A stretch of DNA of 64,000 nt, taken from contig BCKE01000039.1 in NCBI GenBank assembly GCA_001600495.1, positions 174,740-238,739 of the forward strand, written 5' to 3'. Source of the stretch: Pilasporangium apinafurcum (taxonomy: Eukaryota > Oomycota > Peronosporomycetes > Pythiales > Pythiaceae). The translations under genes and the position numbers were made by a program. Of the stretch, positions 1 through 11,027 are shown piece by piece. The notes beneath the pieces were generated by a model. It worked only from the letters and a program-made list of their open reading frames with translations. It was not told where the DNA came from and ran no database searches. Position 1 is the stretch's first letter; the number at the start of each line of letters is the position of its first letter.

Positions 1-75
1 GCAAGGCAAGAGAAAATGGTTAGCCACTGGTTTGTGATTTTCAATCACCTGTTGATGGTCATGCTGGTTGTATAC

Positions 76-756
76 CTCGTAGTGGTCCTTGTGCATCGAT
101 GACACCGCCCGCTCATCACCAATCCAAATATTGATCGCATCAGGATTATTTCCAAACGCTTCCTTGGCTAAAGCCACACATGATGGCACCTCTGCTGCCA
201 GAGACGGGAATTCTTCACGCAGACTATCGTTCTACTTCGAATAAAGTAGAGAGAGATCATCAGTCAAATTTCAATCAGTGTTAGTACTAATGAATGCTAG
301 ATATTGCCAAGAAAGATGCAGCACCTGATGCGAAAGATACGGCACTCCGTCAAACTCTTTTCGGTCGCTTAGAATACTCAGAAATTGCTGTAGTGTCATC
401 TCACGTTCCTCGGGCATGACGAACAACTCGGATTCCTGCAGTGACAGCACAGCATCACCATATCCAAACGGTGTGATATCCACGGTGACGGGTGCATTGC
501 CAGCCTTATCGATTAGATACGTGTCATCCTGCCATTTTGTCCGAACGTGCATCCATTCTTGGGATGTCATGGCGTTGGTTAAGATCACCGGCACATTTTT
601 CGACACGAATTGTCGATGAAATTCCAATGGCGTCAGCGTCGATGCATCAACACGTTCAACAGCATGAAGCGGCTGCCAGAAATCGCGGATATCGTCTCCG
701 AGCTGGCAGATGGTCGCGCGAAGGCACTCATCTGTAGCTGGTGGTGTGCTTGCCAT
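76..756 (-). CDS. JMJD7: JMJD7-like JmjC hydroxylase, 5' part (gene runs off the window start)
   Basis: Two exons are visible, 756-325 and 231-76, separated by a GT-AG intron of 93 nt; a further donor (GTATAC) follows position 76, so the rest lies before base 1. Exon 1 (144 codons, phase 0) has the N-terminal JMJD7 pattern, with TPLEFHRQFV, VTPFGYGDAV-like wording (TVDITPFGYGDAV) and FVMPEERE. Exon 2 reads DAINIWIGDE then MHKDHYE, the cupin strand carrying the HxD iron ligands (His191, Asp193). JMJD7 family members are Fe(II)/2-oxoglutarate-dependent lysyl hydroxylases of developmentally regulated GTPases; that substrate is family knowledge, not shown here. The second exon was found by translating past the first donor. 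The acceptor is placed at ...AAGTAG because the earlier AG would put a stop in frame. The distal iron-binding His and the C-terminus are not in the window. Confidence 0.85.
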
Positions 757-1110
757 CGCTTTCTTAGTTGTTGGTGTGGCACATTTTATTGCTCAGACGT
801 CTTTATAAGAGACCATTTCTCTTTATGTCCATACTTTACCCAACCTATCAAAGAGAATATAGTATGTTCCAATAGATTGATAGGCATTACAGTCGCTTCC
901 AGATTTCATTTTCCTTTCTTCTTCTTCATCCTGCTTATTTTCACTTCCCCACTTTCACGATTTTCATCAAGCTTCCTTTATCAGGCTGTCTATCCATTCG
1001 AATCTCTTTCGCATTCTTCGAGGCGGCGATTCTCCCTTATTAGTCTGTTTTTCGTTGCGGTCTTCTTCTTTCAATCACTCGCATTAAATATCAGTCGCTG
1101 TATCGCAGAT
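757..1110. other. Intergenic spacer between JMJD7-like gene and START/FYVE gene 1
   Basis: Both neighbours are on the minus strand, so this holds the 5' flank of the JMJD7-like gene and the 3' flank of START/FYVE gene 1. It is pyrimidine-rich on the plus strand around 900-1080. The open frame crossing it on the plus strand overlaps JMJD7 antisense and looks spurious. No other element seen. Confidence 0.5.
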
Positions 1111-2492
1111 TTAGCTTCTGCTGCCAGGAAGTGTGGCGATGGCAACATCCCAAGCTGACAATCGCTTCGCATCCAACACACATGGGAGGCAAAAATTCAA
1201 CGCCATCTGCGTCACATCCTGCGCAACGTCGACCAATAATTTCTTGGCAACCGTGCATTTGGCGCAAAACATCTACACATAAAGTAACAAACAGATCTAG
1301 TCAGAATCGCAATTACAATTTAAATCCACCAAACATTATCAATCAGAGATAAAAAACATACCCGGCGGCAAACCTGACACGAACTACCTGTTTGGATCAA
1401 ATTACCAAGTTTATTCAAGCTCTTGTGACACCCATGACATTGCGTGGCTGAATCACCACTAGAGGACGACGTACTACTCTTTCGTCGCGGCTTACCATCC
1501 TGTTGGTTGTTCTTATGATGCAAGAGCCACGTGAGTTTCTTGCTGTAGGAGCAATCGACAATCCGATTGGCCCACAGTAGACTCTCGGCAAACTTGCCGA
1601 TACTGACGCTATCCATCATTTCACCTCTTGAATCCGAGAATGCGCGGCAAAATACCTCGATTGTCGAATCGTTCCATTGTTTGTGAATGTAACATGCTGA
1701 CGTATGCATGCGGATGACCTCAAACTGCTGCAATTCCGGGATTTGGTCCAGTTCAATCGAATGGAACAGCACGTAACTCACACGCTCACCATTAGAATCG
1801 AGCGCAATGCCCGTTGATTCTGCAAAGAGGATGTCTCTTGGCTTGATCAATGGCCCCATGCGCTTCATAGTCCACTTGATCCCGAGAAATCTAAATGGAT
1901 CTTCCTTCGATGGGCAATGAATCATTGCTAGCAACCGGTGATCATCATACTCTGCACCCACGTAGGCATTCCGTGTGCGCCACCGGTGTTCATTGTCGCC
2001 AAGTGCACCAAATGCTGCATCCTCTACCGTACCAGCGACAAAACCTGTGGCAATCATAAGTGGTACCTGCGACGGTCGATATTGGTCGATGACGTTGTCT
2101 TCCGTTTGGTATTGCACCCCAGTAGTGCCAGCGCTGGAGGAGCTACTGGAGGAGATACTGATTGGATCTATTCGTGAAGTTGTGGGTGTTTTGTTGTCGC
2201 ATGGCGAAAGCAGCTCTGGTCGATCTAATAAAGAATTCGTTCGCGCTTTCCGTGGTTTAAGTGCCGAATTCTTTTTTGCTTTGCGTGTGCGATAGATCTC
2301 CATTTGTTCTCTGGATTTCAGTAATTTCCATCTCTGTGAATCAAGCTGTCGGCCCTGAGTGACAAAATCTTCAAAAACATTTAGCGTCTCGGCGATGATT
2401 TCGTCCGTATTGGAGAGAATCGTTTCTGTGGCTTCGGGTGTGAGCTCGAGGTGAGTGGGTAGGGCATTGCGCACGAGTTTGCCCTTAGTCAT
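1111..2492 (-). CDS. START-like / FYVE-type zinc-finger protein, copy 1
   Basis: Two exons: 2492-1362 (377 codons) and 1272-1111 (53 codons plus TAA), joined by an 89-nt GT-AG intron (GTATGT...GTGTAG), phase 0. The 430-aa product has an N-terminal helical part (EATETILSNTDEIIAETLN), a Ser-rich linker, a START-like lipid-binding fold (about residues 150-325; landmarks DQYRPSQVPL, DAAFGAL, FRFLGIKW, RDILFAESTG, NGERVSYVLFHSIEL, VFCRAFSD) and a C-terminal eight-cysteine finger: CHGC, CQVC, CAKC and CLPC. The spacing resembles FYVE, but the basic RHHCR signature that contacts PI3P is absent, so membrane phosphoinositide binding is doubtful. Families of START/FYVE-like proteins are expanded in oomycetes; their ligands are unknown. 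The intron lies inside the finger at the same place in copies 2 and 4, which supports the model. Confidence 0.85.
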
Positions 2493-3113
2493 CGGCTCTA
2501 ATCTCTAAAGACGTTTATTCTTCGTGGATAGATGGGGGAAGAATGGAACACAAACCTGCTCCACTCGGTTTTGGAGAAGTTTGTTTATCAAAAAAAATGG
2601 CTGTAGGTAATATTCGCCCACTCATCTGGAATGATGTGTACTGCATGGCAAGAGTTGCACTAAAACGTAGTTTGATGATGCTGACAGGATGTTACTCACA
2701 GGAGAAAGCTAAAGAAGAAAATGGAGTAATCCCACGTTTGATGCAGAATAAAGACAACTGTTCATACTGTACGCAGTTAGTTGATTCAGGAGTTTCTCAT
2801 GGCACAGATATACTTTATATCCGCTTCGTGCACGTCCATTACCATGGGAGTATGCATGTGTATGCAAGGCTAATGCTCCCCCATGACTCTAGTTTAAATT
2901 TTTATTCTTATGTGAAACTTTCGTAAATATCAAGGTCGTACCCATGTAGTGGGTTATGTACAGCACTAATGTCACTAGCTTTTCTATAAAAACAGAAATC
3001 ACAAAGTGAGCCTGTCCGCGTAGTCAGTTCCTTTTTGTCCGATCAGCATTTTTCCCGTCTGTTTTGCTCCATGGCAAACCCTAGTGCTGCTGCTGATTAT
3101 GGAGTTTACTCAT
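2493..3113. other. Spacer between START/FYVE copies 1 and 2
   Basis: Contains the 5' flank of copy 1 and the 3' flank of copy 2. A 127-codon plus-strand frame at 2543-2926 has no recognisable domain and no paralogous counterpart between the other family members, so I do not call it a gene. Nothing else seen. Confidence 0.4.
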
Positions 3114-4467
3114 TCATCCATGTCGAGGGATGGGAAGCGTGGAGGTCGCAACGTCCCATGCCGACACTTGCTTTGCGTTCTGCACGCACGGCAAACAAAA
3201 CGCTAATGCCTTCTGTGTAACCTCTTGGCCAAACCCCACCGAAATTTTCTTATATAGCACGCATTTATTACAAAACATCTGCACACATAGAGTCCAAAGC
3301 AAACAAGATTAGACGATTTAAAGACAATCCATTCGTCCTGAAGGGACGTACCTGCCGACAGACTTGGCAGGAAGATCCAGTATGAATGAGATTGGCTAGT
3401 TTCGACAAGCTCTTCGAACACAAATTGCAGGTAGGAAAGGAACTGTTCTGACGATTACTTCCGCTCCCACTACTATTAGGGGGATGACGGTTGTGTGCAC
3501 CTCTTTGATGCAGCATCCATGTAAGTTTCTTGGCGTAGGCGCAATCCACAACGTTACTGGCCGTCAATAGACTTTCTCCATATAGTGAGGAACTGATAGT
3601 GCTTGGGATCTCGCCATTTGGATCACAAAATGCTCTGCAAAACACTTCAATGCTCGATTTTGAGTGTGTGCGGTAGATGTAACATGCCGACGCGTAACTA
3701 CGTAGTACATCGTACTTTTTCATTTCTGGGATCTTCTGGAGTTCAATCGAGTGGAGTAGCCAGTAGCTAATTCGTTCACCATTGGAATCGAATGCCATGC
3801 CTGTGGACTCTGCAAAAAGAAAATCTCGTGGTTTGATCAGCGGTCCAAACGTTCGCAAATCCCATTTTACACCGACAAACCGGAACGGATCTTCCTCACT
3901 TGGACCCTGGATCGTCGCCAATACTTTTTGATCGCAAATGTCATCGCCAATGTACGCGGTTCGCAGCCGCCACCTAGGCACACTATCAGCTAACGCACCA
4001 AATGCTGCATCTTCTACTGTGCCACTGATCACACCGGTGGCGATAAAGAGCGGAATATGCGGTGGGCGATACTGGTCAATGATCGTATCCTCGTGGAAAT
4101 ATTCACGTCCAGTCGATCCAGAGCTTGATGAGTGTGTTGACGATCGGTACGTCGACACAACGCTGCGTTTTGTAGACTCCTCAACCAGAGATAGCAACTG
4201 TGGCCGGTCAGGGGAGTCCTCTTTGTGGGCTATGAATGGATTTTTGCGATTTTTATTTCTACGTGTGCGGAAGAGCAGTGTGTGGGGCTTGTTCTTGAGC
4301 AACCGCCAGTGTTTTTTATCGAGCTGCCGGCCGTTCGTGACAAAATCTTCGCTTGCATGCAATGTTTCAGCGATGAGCTCGTCAGTATCGTGTAAAATCG
4401 CTTGCGCTTCCTCCTCTGTGAGTTGCAGCGATCCACAGAGGTCTTCCGGTAGTCTTAGTCTTGGCAT
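3114..4467 (-). CDS. START-like / FYVE-type zinc-finger protein, copy 2
   Basis: Two exons: 4467-3352 (372 codons) and 3278-3114 (54 codons plus stop), with a 73-nt GT-AG intron (GTACGT...GTGCAG) at the same place as in copy 1. The 426-aa product aligns with copy 1 throughout: helical N-terminus (AQAILHDTDELIAETLHASE), Ser-rich linker, START-like region (IIDQYRPPHIPL, EDAAFGAL, FRFVGVKW, NGERISYWLLHSIEL, VFCRAFCD) and C-terminal cysteines CNLC, CQVC, CNKC, CLPC. The basic FYVE signature is missing here too. Without the splice the frame would run 27 codons into the intron, which is not the real C-terminus. It is a same-strand neighbour of copies 1, 3 and 4, consistent with tandem duplication. 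The ligand and cellular role cannot be told from sequence. Confidence 0.85.
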
Positions 4468-5565
4468 TTGGATATGCTACTAGCAGATTGTTTTTTAGAG
4501 AGTGAGGACGTTGTGCTTTGCTTAAATGACGAACTGGGTACCACACCGAAGAAGCTAGGAGAGTTTCAGAGAGTTAGCGAGTGTATCGTTGTTGGTACAA
4601 AAACAATTCCAAGGAATGCAAAGGTAGAAGTGGAGGAGAAGCAACCACATGTATCCTTAGCGTTCAGTTTAGCATAGTGGAGACCATAATAGCCAATCAT
4701 TATCGATTATCATTTTGGTTTGAGTTATAAATTTTAAAATAAATGGGATTGGCTTCAAAAGTGGTTAGGCGTGCCTGTCACCATCACAGCTACACGGCTG
4801 GCTCACCCGTCCGTCATTCACGTGTTTGCTCCTGAGCTGAAGATATGACAAGCATTGGTATGCATTGCATATTGGCACCAATCTTTGCACATAAACGCAA
4901 TAAACAGGCGCGTTGACTAACCAAATGTTTTTGGAGCTGGGTAAACTCGACAATGCAGCCTATCGATTTTAACATCCGCAGAAATGTTCAGTTCTTTGAA
5001 AAATCACATTACAGAATCATTATGACGAGTTTCGTGGCCCGTCTGTCATTGAAGTCACATCGAAAAAAAAAAATCCTGAGTCTGTCGAAGCGATCTCACG
5101 CTCTCTCTTTCTCTCTCTCTTTCTTCTTTTTCAATAGGATTCGGCAATGGAAGACGCGACAATAAATTAAATTTTATTCTTTCCTGTTGGACAAGAATGC
5201 TTCGAAATTGACGACGATCTGAGCCGAGTACGTCTCGATATTATAGCGACATGTGACGAAAAAGTTCTTCAACATATTTCAACGTTCTCTTCCGCCTGGT
5301 AATAGATTTTAACGTTTTTGCATATTCTCTCGTTGAATTTTGAGCGACACATCCATTCTATTTTTCTCGTGCTCTTCAAACACACATTCTAAAGCTAAAC
5401 GTTTTGTGAATAACTTCGATGTGCTTTGAGTGTGATTTAAGACCCTCAGGGCGCTGGAGTGTCAAAGGCACTAGTTTTAAGTGTCTTCTGGTATGCTACG
5501 ACCAGTGTATATTGATCGAATGAATCACCAATCATGTCGCTACCACTTCCGCGGGAAGCTCATTT
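4468..5565. other. Gene-free spacer with CT-rich microsatellite
   Basis: This stretch holds the 5' flank of START/FYVE copy 2 and runs up to the left end of the Fanzor element. A CT-rich simple-sequence tract lies at about 5098-5132, next to an A-run at about 5064-5073. No gene is supported; the short open frames are scattered and without recognisable domains. Confidence 0.5.
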
Positions 5566-6326
5566 AACCTTTATTCCCCACTTGTACAACGCGTTGTACA
5601 TTTGTCCAACGAATTGTACAACATTGAGACCGTTATTAGTTAGTTGTGGGAACAAATTTGTGGGTGCCTTCTATTGGATAAAATAAAGTAGATTTCAGGT
5701 TTGTTAGCGCTGTTTTTGCCGTCAAAACACGACAAATACTGATGGGACAACTCAAGGTTGGGGATCACGTATGCGGAAAAACACAGAAATTCAAAGCCAG
5801 GCAAGGAACTATTACAAGTGTGTACAAGATGTAAAAGGGTAACCCTTTTATTGGCGTACACTGTTGTGCAGTGAGGAAAGGAAAGAGAAAAACCGAAAGA
5901 GATTTACTCTTTTGAAGGAAAATTAGCAACTGAGTTATTGTTTTAGTAAAGCTACCTAGAAAGTGAAATGAATGACTGATGTTTGAGTGTCCAATTCGAA
6001 CATAACTGTAAGCAATGAACAACTGCACCTAGTAGAAGTTCGCATCTCTACACACAGTAAGAAATCATACTTTAGCAAACCCGTTCAGATTTGTCCCGTT
6101 TTCAGACCTGCTGAGTCTGATATGTAATGGAGACCCATTACGTGGGCAATTGGCAAGTGATCGTGTTTCTGGTTTGAACTACCTACTGATTATCCATTTG
6201 TAAACATCCATGCATTCTTATTACTAAGCATTCCTTCTACAACTATCCTAAACCTTCTACCAATTTAACTTGATGGTCCAGAGGTCTCTATCTTTTTTTG
6301 AACCGTTAATACTGTTCTGACCAAAT

Positions 6327-7751
6327 GTGCACTTCTGGAACCTACCTTCTCGCGCTATGCTTGCAACTCTTGTTCGTGACAGTGACTATTTTGAAAAGCA
6401 CCAAGACAAGATAATCAAGAGTGCTGTTTCACTGCTGGTCCGTGCAAGCACCCAAACTCACCATAGCTTATCCACCCTGGTGCCCGCGTACTCCAGATTC
6501 AAAAAGTGTCCCATCCCTACTGAGAAGATTGTTTGGATGCAGAAATTATCGAATAGAGTGAGAAATGAGATCGAACCGCCGCCATCCAAGTTGAAGAGCT
6601 CTCCGGAATGTTACATGCCCTTTCTCCGAACAATGCTGATAGACATACAAGCCCATATGGGCGATGGAATGAAGGGTTGCCGAGTCTGGTCTCTGCTTCC
6701 ACAGAAACAGTTCAGACCTATTTTCATCAAGATCAACACCACCGCCCTGAAGGAACTTGCTAAGACTTTGAGTGATCCTGTTGAACTTTACGCCGACAAA
6801 GCTGAGTTATGGCGCACGCACTTCAATATAGGTCTTGTGACCAAAGTCCAGCGAAAGGAGTTTGAGCACTTCATCTCGACCGACGGTATGTCAGTTGGTG
6901 TGATAATCTCCCGTCCAAAGCTTCCCACGAGAGAGAAAAAAGAGAGATTTTCTCTTGAAGACCAGATCATCGGTTTAGATCCAGGGAGAAAGAAGATCTT
7001 CACTGCTATCATCTACAAAGAGGAAAGCATGGCTACGCTGTGAAAGTCGAAAGGAGAGAACGTGAAACATGAAGTCATCCACTGGTCGAAGGGTCGTTTC
7101 TACAGAGAGTGCGGCTACCATAGACGAACAACGTTGGCCAAAGAGTGGATTGATGCTGAGTCTGACATCAAAACCTTCAATGAAAACGTTCCTTCGGCAA
7201 AAATTGTGAACCTTGTCTCCTATTTGAGACGGGTGAGATTTTGTCTCGTGTATTTGGATCGTCTTCTTGACGTGTATTCATCAAGGAGGATGAAGAGGCT
7301 ACGATGGTCGACCTACATTCGTCGACAACAGACGTACAAGAAGGTAGTCAAGAATCTTACAGATGGTAATAAACGAACCGTTATCGCGTATGGAGATGCA
7401 AGTTTCACAAGCTCAGCTAAAGGCAACATTGCTGTTCCCACAACGACCCTACGGAAGAAAATTGGTTTCAGGTGTCGTGTTGTTGATGTGGACGACTTCA
7501 GGACGAGCAAGCTGTGTTGTGCTTGTCATAAGAAGATGAAGGGGTTCCTCCTTGACGGAAAAATTGTCAGTGACGGTCTTTATGGTGTGCGACACTGCAA
7601 AAATAGTGAATGCCATCACACATTGTGGGACCGTGACATCAACGCCGCAATCAACATTTTGAGACTCTTCATCGACGAAGTGAAGAAAAAGAGGAGACTT
7701 AAGGGCTTCACGAGGAAAGAGAATGAATTGGTACTCGAAATCAAAAAGTGA
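6327..7751 (+). pseudogene. Fanzor RuvC-like RNA-guided nuclease, copy A, one in-frame stop
   Basis: A single reading frame of 474 codons interrupted once by TGA at 7041-7043; both sides are in the same frame. Upstream part: conserved block FISTDGMSVGV, then RuvC-I IIGLDPGRKK with Asp218. Downstream part: SKGRFYRECGYHRR, VIAYGDASF, then VDVDDFRTSK, a zinc finger (Cys-x2-Cys in LCCACHKKM, and two Cys in RHCKNSECHH) and RuvC-III WDRDINAAINI with its catalytic Asp. These are hallmarks of Fanzor, the eukaryotic homologues of TnpB, which are RNA-guided DNA endonucleases. Many Fanzors have Glu where this copy has Asp in VDVDDF (copy B has Glu in DVNEF). The N-terminal region seen in copy B is not found here. 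The frame is otherwise open, suggesting recent inactivation, or readthrough or sequence error at one codon. Confidence 0.85.
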
Positions 7752-7843
7752 GGTGATAAACGATCTCACTGCTATGATTCCAGAAACGGATGAGTGTAGC
7801 CTTTATTCCTCAGGTGTTCTCTACCATGTGGGGAATAAAGGCT
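7748..7843 (+). ncRNA. Candidate Fanzor guide-RNA scaffold region (3' end, copy A)
   Basis: Inferred, not seen as a transcript. In TnpB and Fanzor systems the guide RNA derives from the 3' end of the nuclease gene and the element's right end. Here a 7-bp stem-loop (GTGAGGT / ATCTCAC, loop GATAAACG, 7748-7769) starts at the stop codon and is followed by about 28 nt and the terminal palindrome. The same segment is almost unchanged in copy B, where the stem keeps pairing (ACCTCA replaces ATCTCA). A simple alternative is that both elements are young and everything is conserved. Confidence 0.35.
7798..7843. repeat. Right terminal palindrome of Fanzor copy A
   Basis: AGCCTTTATTCC at one side and GGAATAAAGGCT at the other form 12-bp arms; the interior is less regular than the perfect hairpin of copy B. 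Confidence 0.7.
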
Positions 7844-7919
7844 AAAGGAAGTGTGATTTGGTGGTTGTTAGTTGATAGGAGGAAGCAGTTTTCTATTAAC
7901 TGCGTAACTACAGTATTTC

Positions 7920-9174
7920 CTATCTAAAGTTGCCGTCATCTCGTTTGACGTCGTTTGCGAGCGTGGGAATCACAACATCCCACACCCGCAGTTGCTTTCC
8001 CACCGGCATACATCGCACACAAAACAAGAATGCCCTGTGTGCGATATCTTCATAAATATCCACCGGCAATTATCTTAGATACGGAGTATTTATTGCGAAG
8101 CATCTATATAGACAAACAACTCCAAAAATGCAGTTGAAAAAGTTAAAACAGTTAGCAAGCACATTTAGGTCAATTTAAAGAACGTACATGACGACACACC
8201 GAACAGAGAATATCCGTGTGGATTAGTCCGAGTTTGTTCAAATTCTTCGTACACGAATGATACTGCGATTCGGATTCTATAGAATCTTTGGAGCTACCAA
8301 ATGCCTTCTGCGTTTGCTCATCAGCTCGTTTGCGCATGAACCACAGAAGCTTCTTGGTATATAGAAGTTCGACGGTGAGCACTGCTGTGAGGATCATATC
8401 GGCATAGAGTACAATTCTCACGCTCTCCAGCATGTCGCCCTTCAGATCGGAGAACACCCCGCCGAATACGTTAACGGTTGGATGTTTGTGTGTACAGTGG
8501 GTCAAACATGACAAAGACATCGTGCGAACGATTTCAGACTGTGGATGCTGTGGGATTCGATCGATCGTAATTGAATGTAGCACCATGTAACTTGCACACT
8601 CATCACTCGAATCAATTGCCGCACCAAATAACTCTGCAATCACGATATCTATCGGTATGACCAGCACATCGAGCGTCTTCATGCATCATTTCACATCCAA
8701 GAACTAGAGCAAATCTTCCTTTGTGGAGTGGGCGGATCGTCGAGAATAGCCTCAGATCAGCGTATTCATCTTCTGAGTGCGCATTCCGAGCCCGGTATCG
8801 GTGGAGATTGTCGCTGAGGTTGCCAAATACAGTGTCTTCGACCGTGTCTTTAAAAATGCTGCTGTGAAGCACTCATGCCCATCCACAGCTGTACTCGAGG
8901 AACTACTGGCAGATACATGGAAATCAACTGTACTGCGTTGTTTTATCATTATTCAAGAGTACCATTGGCATTAACTTCGGTAGATCTGAGTTGGTTTTCC
9001 CATACCTCTTGGCTTTTCTTATGCAATAAGCGCTTAGTTTCTCCTTCGTTTTGATCAACCACCATCAACGTATGTTTGTTTGCCGATCCGCATAGCGAAA
9101 TATTTGTTAACGTGCAGTGTTTTGGCGATGAACTCATCAATGTCTTTCAAGATGCATTGCTTTTCCTTTGCCAT
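7920..9174 (-). pseudogene. START-like / FYVE-type zinc-finger gene, copy 3, decayed
   Basis: Same family as copies 1, 2 and 4 but broken. From 9174 the start reads MAKEKQ...DIDEFIAKTLHVN and soon meets a stop. Fragments in different frames follow: DTVEDTVFGNLSDNLHRYRA (about 8770-8850), then a long piece from 8682 to 8170 with the START-like core (VIAELFGAAIDSSDE, YMVLHSITIDRIP, NVFGGVFSDLKGD) and finger start (SCTKNLNKLGLIHTD, CSVC). A remnant of exon 2 (LPVDIYEDIAHRAFLFCVRC, about 8085-8005) is still readable. It is closest by wording to copy 4 (GLIHT, NLSDNLHRWR). At least two frame changes plus an early stop make a full-length product impossible as sequenced. No rescue by splicing was evident. 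Confidence 0.75.
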
Positions 9175-11027
9175 GAGCTACAGCTTATAGAACGGAGGGC
9201 TTTCGCCATTAGCATGGTGAATACTTCATTATTGTGCATTTTTCTTCTATAGGTGACGTACAGTAAATTGCAGCTGGCAACAGATATGTTATGTACTCAG
9301 ATGGTAGCCATGGAGAACCATCATTTCTGCATTGCAATATCTGGTTACGCTCCATGCTCATCCTCACGTCGCCACAAATCTTAGCGAAATTAACAATTTA
9401 GAAGCAGATATGAATGCAATTACGAGGGAAAGATCCATGTACGATGAAATGATCGGAACGAACACAAAATAGCGCCCGAGATCTTAATAAAATGGTAAAT
9501 TGCTAATCGCGGCAAAGACCATAGCGACAATAATCAAATTATAATATTATAATCGAATATTTGATAAATATAAAAAATAACATGCTGTATCATTTATGAC
9601 GCTATGTGCTGGACTGTCTAGAACAAACGAACACACCATCATTTCGAGCAGAGTATGAACAAACAAGAAAAGAGCGCTTCACCTCAGCCTGTCTGGCTGG
9701 CAAGCTTTGTTTCTTTCATCACCATCAGTGTTTGGCCACTCAATGTTCGCCCTGTCTTTCCTCTCACGTCATGCTTTTTTTACCCAAACACTCTTGATGG
9801 CTGGTGGTGGCTTTGCGCTAAATGGAAGGAATGGTTGGGAATGGATGACGTGTTGTTTTGTTTCAAAACAAAAAAATGGCGCTTCCTCATTGTATGACAC
9901 GTTGACCAAACCATGTAGTTTGTTTTATGCCAATGATGATGAACGCAACATGGGAAGAAAGGCGCACCGAGAAGAATAAAAGTATGGATGATACAGTCTT
10001 GAGAGAAAAGATGAGACCCAGTGGAATTCTGGGTAACTTTATGAGCTGATTTTGTCTGAGAATACTTAGTGTGCATTGCTCTTGACCAGCAATAGTTCAT
10101 CATGCAGTTGTATTCACTAAGATCACTAACTATCATTGACTCTTTCTACTCTTTGCTTTGGGTGGTCTAGCCAGTTCAGGGAAGGAAAAGTGACTTCGTG
10201 ATAATCTTCTGTTGCGTCCGTCGTGTTTGTGCGTGTCTATTGTGCCGAATACAGTATTTTAGTAGCTCCATATGCAATCGATGCACGAATCATCTCTATG
10301 TATCATGGCAACTTGAGAAAATAAGCGTGTACGTACTATAAAAAAACTTCAATTATGGGGCTGTGATGAGCTTTCATAATGCAGCCATCATTGCAAAACG
10401 CCACGTTAACATTCGCGTACGATAGAAGGAAAGAGAAACTGCATTCGAAACAAATTCTGACTGGAGTCAATGAAAGTATCACTGGCTTTCTCGACACATG
10501 ACAACCATTATTGGACCAAGAACCTTGTCGACGTGGCGGGTGGTTGTTTACATAGGGAAATCCTTGGGCTGATTATTAATAGGCATTACAATGGGGTGAA
10601 TTTCGAACAGATGTGTGCTTACTGCCCCAAGATTTTTCAAGTTGCAGTACTTCAATTGGATGCACATGTAGTGGCTCAATAGGCTGCTTACCCACTGTTC
10701 GCTGGCATATGGCATTCTGGACTACCAATGACTTCGTCTCTGAATCACAATGCTGCGTCTAATTTTCTATTTTCTGCTCGTTGGGTGCTGGCGCATTTAC
10801 GTACGTGCCGCTAATGTTCGAGTAAATTTTCCTAATATGACACTCGCCGATTAGATTTAATTTTCATGAAATTCATTTATTGAAATTGTGTTCATGCTCA
10901 GTGGTGCAATTGCACTTCCATTCGTATGCAAACGATTTCGTAGTCGTAGTATTAACACACATGCATATCACCCCACCTGTAAAATTCTCTAGTCACTTTG
11001 TACTCAGATTTGAGCTCTCTTAATTTT
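9175..11027. other. Gene-free spacer
   Basis: About 1.85 kb between the decayed START/FYVE copy 3 and the 3' end of copy 4. Overlapping small frames at 9606-9979 and 9780-10136 occur on both strands without domains, a pattern of chance frames. AT-rich around 9530-9590. No repeat with a partner elsewhere in the window was noticed. Confidence 0.4.

Larger units (their letters stand above)
5566..7843 (+). mobile_element. Fanzor (eukaryotic TnpB) transposon, copy A
   Basis: A DNA transposon of about 2.28 kb. The left end begins TTAA-CCTTTATTCCCCAC at 5564-5581 and continues into the palindrome TACAACGCGTTGTA. The right end is AGCCTTTATTCC...GGAATAAAGGCT (7798-7843). The same end sequences, including the inner palindrome, bound Fanzor copy B at 52.5-54.1 kb, and that match sets the borders. 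It carries one open frame, the Fanzor protein, with no second (transposase) gene, so mobilisation would need a transposase from elsewhere or an undescribed mechanism. The left flank has TTAA directly at the border; the right border reads CTAA. It sits between START/FYVE copies 2 and 3. The 760 bp left of the frame contains no recognisable domain. Confidence 0.8.

Noticed and set aside
610-1158. 182-codon plus-strand frame
   Set aside because: It lies antisense to JMJD7 exon 1 at its start and antisense to the START/FYVE gene 1 second exon at its end; composition is chance-like.
2543-2926. 127-codon plus-strand frame between START/FYVE copies
   Set aside because: No domain, no paralogous counterpart in other spacers of the family.
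9606-10136. Overlapping small frames on both strands
   Set aside because: Mutually overlapping, domain-free, no splice-supported extension.
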